From positions 62,001 to 126,000 of the forward strand of contig CAVVZC010000006.1 of the NCBI GenBank assembly GCA_963752565.1: DNA of 64,000 bases. The letters are read 5' to 3'. The notes beneath the pieces are model-generated. The model saw only the letters and a program-made list of their open reading frames with translations, was not told the DNA's origin and made no database searches. The stretch is from UBA11574 sp963752565 (GTDB lineage: Bacteria; Desulfobacterota; Desulfobacteria; Desulfobacterales; UBA11574). This document shows positions 61,731 to 64,000 of the stretch, in pieces. The position numbers and the translations under genes were made by a program. The first letter of the stretch is position 1. Each line of letters begins with the position of its first letter.

Positions 61731-62002
61731 AATCTTAATCTGTCGATAGCCGGAGATGATTTGGCAACAATAGGATTCACTTAACCTGACACCCGCAAAA
61801 TATGATATCTGTATATCAATTTTTGTTGTGAATGGTGCAGGTATTGGCAAGCAAAAGCACAACTTTTGAATCATACCAAATTTGAGTTTGATGGTATGAT
61901 ATCACAACTTTGCCGAATGTTGATGTAATCTCAATATATCTGTAAGGGCAAAACAGATAATATTGTGAACCCACTGCGGGCTTGACAAACGGAAGGACGC
62001 GA

Positions 62003-62830
62003 ATGGACTTTAAGGAGCGAGTTCCCTTCGGCAGGACGGGACTGATGGTGAGCCGGATCGGGTTGGCGTCCGGCTTCGGCGTACCCACTGCCGCCATCGA
62101 GAAAGCATTTCATGAGTATGGCGTCAACTACTTCTACCTGTCCATGCTCAAGCGGGGCCACATGGTGCGGGCCATCCGCAACCTCGCCCCCAAGCACCGC
62201 GACGAGCTGCGCATCGTGCTGGCCAAGCCAACCTTTGGTGGATTTCTTCCTACAGAGCTTTGTGGAGCGCTGGCTCAAGAAGCTCAAGATCGAGCAGGCT
62301 GATCTCGTGGTCCTACAAGCTCAGCGCAAACCTCTAGGCCAGAAGCTCACTCGACCGCGTACACCGGCTCAGGGACAGCGGCAAGGTGCGCTTCGTGGGC
62401 ATGTCCAGCCACGAACGGCCCCTCTTCGGCAAGATCGCTCGCGGAGAGGTGAAGGCGCCGGTGGACTTCTTTCAGATCCGCTACAACGCCGTTCACCCAG
62501 GAGCCGAACAGGACATCTTCCCGCACCTGCCGCAGGAGAACCGACCGGGCATCGTGATCTTCACCGCCACCTGCTGGGGCAAGCTCCTCAAACCCAAGCT
62601 CATGCCGGCAGGGGAACGCCCTCTGGCCCCTGCCGACTGCTATCGCTTCGTTCTCTCCCATCCCGACGTGAACGTCTGTATCACGGGCCCCTCCACCGCA
62701 GCTCAGATGGAGGAAAATCTCAAGTCCCTGGACGCCGGGCCCCTCGACGAGGAGGAGATGGCCCGCGTCCGACGCATCGGCAACCACATCTACAGTATAG
62801 ACAGCAAGCCTCCCCTTCTTGCCCGATGAT
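62003..62830 (+). pseudogene. Aldo/keto reductase-family gene, twice frameshifted
   Basis: The frame starting MDFKERVPFGRTGLMVSRIG is open to about 62240. A second frame carries SFVERWLKKLKIEQADLVVLQ, and a third from about 62380 carries VGMSSHERPLFGKIARG through ENLKSLDAGPLDEEEMARVR. Together they form one AKR-type protein. The sequence is far richer in GC than its surroundings, so it was probably acquired and then decayed. There is no attC next to it. Confidence 0.75.
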
Positions 62831-62871
62831 TTCGGTGTCATCCGGTAGCCACGTCCGCTATCTGGCAACAG

Positions 62872-62945
62872 CGATTGGGGGAATCCTTTTTGGAAGGTTG
62901 GCCTTTTTGATTTTTTATGGATTTTACGATATATGCAAACGATAA
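62872..62945. repeat. Composite dispersed repeat copy
   Basis: GGGGGAATCC...GGTTGGCCTTTTTGATTT and the trailing ATGGATTTTACGATATATGC correspond to the hairpin and spacer parts of the copies at 38737 and 45388. Confidence 0.6.
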
Positions 62946-62996
62946 AGAAACAAAAATGCCCTAAGTTCAAAAAGCACATAAGTTTAGAGCTTATCT

Positions 62997-63455
62997 ATGG
63001 AACTCGAAACACTTCGATCATATCTTCTCAAAAAACAAGGCGCGTTTGAGGATTTTCCGTTCGGACCTGAAGTGATGGTTTATAAAGTTATGGGAAAAAT
63101 GTTTGCACTTGTTTTTTGGAATGAATCGTCATTACGAATAAACCTTAAATGTGATCCTGATCTTGCCATGCATTTTCGTGCCTTGTACAAAGCTGTAACA
63201 CCCGGCTATCATATGAATAAAAGGCATTGGAACACCATAACATTAGACGGCTCAATACCCGATGATGAAATTCATGCAATGATTAATGATTCATATAGTT
63301 TGGTGGTTAGAGGCTTAAAAAAAACTGATAGAAAAAACTTGGCAATTATAAATTGTGGCAGGACGGAGTATGTGAGAATTATTTCCACTCATTTAAAAGT
63401 TAGGTGTCATAAAAAACATGAAAAGGTCGATACTCTCTCGATATCAGGTCGATAA
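62997..63455 (+). CDS. MmcQ/YjbR family protein
   Basis: 152 residues. ETLRSYLLKKQGAFEDFPFGPEVMVYKVMGKMFAL matches the MmcQ/YjbR start, and PGYHMNKRHWNTITLDGSIP is the family hallmark (the NKxHWNTV motif). LVVRGLKK usually lies close to the C-terminus; here about 35 extra residues follow, so a frameshift near the end is possible. The fold is CyaY-like, and DNA binding has been suggested. It overlaps the next gene by 38 bases. Confidence 0.85.
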   Translation: MELETLRSYLLKKQGAFEDFPFGPEVMVYKVMGKMFALVFWNESSLRINLKCDPDLAMHFRALYKAVTPGYHMNKRHWNTITLDGSIPDDEIHAMINDSYSLVVRGLKKTDRKNLAIINCGRTEYVRIISTHLKVRCHKKHEKVDTLSISGR

Positions 63456-64000
63456 AGTGCCTATTATCATTCGACCGCAATTTTACCTTTATGGATACGG
63501 TTTGGGACTATTATTGTTTTTCCTTCTTTTAATCTTGAGAGTTACCACTAAAGTAAAGATTTCGGGCCGTGAGAAGCTCAGGGAAGATTCAAACCATATC
63601 TTCTGTTTGTGGCACAGCTTCGTTCCTTTGGCGCTGATAAGTGCAACACCTCTAATCCCTGCTGTTCTTGATCGTGCCAATCAGGCATGGATGCAACATC
63701 CTGTCTGGTACATGAAGCCAATACATGTTCTGTTGCGTTTGATGGGTGTCAAAAAAATAATTTTGGGCTCTACAGGGCATTCAGGTCGCGATGCGGCTGA
63801 ACTACTCGTAGATTATTTGCGGCAGGGGTGTTCGACCGTTCTAAATCCTGATGGGCCACATGGTCCTGCTTTTGTCCTTAAGAAGGGAATTCTACATTTA
63901 TCTTTGAAAAGCTGTGTACCAGTTGTTGCTTTACGATTTTCATCATCAAGCTTTCGCGAACTAAAAACTTGGGATCGAAAGAAATTTGTTTACCCATTCT
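63418..64000 (+). CDS. DUF374 lysophospholipid acyltransferase-like protein (partial)
   Basis: It starts at ATG 63418 and runs off the window; 194 residues are visible. Membrane helix (YGYGLGLLLFFLLLILRV), then KISGREKLREDSNHIFCLWHSF, where the acyltransferase His lies in LWHSF, and TVLNPDGPHGPAFVLKKGIL, the DUF374 PDGPxGP motif. It is likely an inner-membrane acyltransferase acting on lipid A or a phospholipid precursor. Confidence 0.85.
   Translation, partial: MKRSILSRYQVDKVPIIIRPQFYLYGYGLGLLLFFLLLILRVTTKVKISGREKLREDSNHIFCLWHSFVPLALISATPLIPAVLDRANQAWMQHPVWYMKPIHVLLRLMGVKKIILGSTGHSGRDAAELLVDYLRQGCSTVLNPDGPHGPAFVLKKGILHLSLKSCVPVVALRFSSSSFRELKTWDRKKFVYPF

Overview
The window looks like a chromosomal segment of a flagellated, anaerobic, sulfate-reducer-like deltaproteobacterium (Desulfobacterales type). 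This is inferred from gene content: a FlgM-associated protein of the DVU0524 family, a DUF4442/nitronate monooxygenase pair, PEP-CTERM and CFIATAAYGS surface proteins, two genes that make sense only if UGA is read as selenocysteine, and c-di-GMP-I (GEMM) riboswitches. No 16S or other taxonomic marker is present, so the assignment is tentative.

Layout. 1-7.4 kb: a late flagellar block (receiver protein, flaG, fliT-like, fliS, fliD, flagellin; divergently the DVU0524-family gene and flgM; then cheR), with three sigma-28-like promoters. 7.5-23 kb: ordinary metabolism and transport (thioesterase, HAD phosphatase, alanine dehydrogenase, two EamA exporters, a complete branched-chain amino-acid ABC transporter, an ornithine-cyclodeaminase-family enzyme, a cation diffusion facilitator), then a solitary DNA methyltransferase tail-to-tail with an ADP-ribosylglycohydrolase-family gene. 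23-30 kb: small orphan genes, three toxin-antitoxin pairs embedded in unusual polypyrimidine repeat tracts, tRNA-Arg(CCT) and a 3'-half remnant of an initiator tRNA.

30.5-64 kb is an accessory region of mostly short genes, mostly on the + strand, separated by copies of a composite dispersed repeat. It holds a decayed surface adhesin behind a c-di-GMP riboswitch that has been split by a palindromic insertion; a small PEP-CTERM lipoprotein; a 33-residue RiPP-leader-like peptide; PilZ, STAS and caspase-like proteins; three bona fide integron-type gene cassettes with complementary core sites; a frameshifted tyrosine recombinase; a duplicated 92-residue gene; and a duplicated riboswitch module whose middle gene differs between copies. 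It also has an IS110-family element plus a remnant, an HD-GYP block, two neighbouring selenoprotein genes, and a GC-rich decayed aldo/keto reductase.

Two themes recur. The first is c-di-GMP: three GEMM aptamers, one PilZ effector and one HD-GYP phosphodiesterase. The second is gene capture: duplicated units bounded by shared repeats, attC-like sites, a tyrosine recombinase and IS110 with a conserved non-coding end. Several apparent pseudogenes differ from intact frames by a single base, so sequencing error must be excluded for those.
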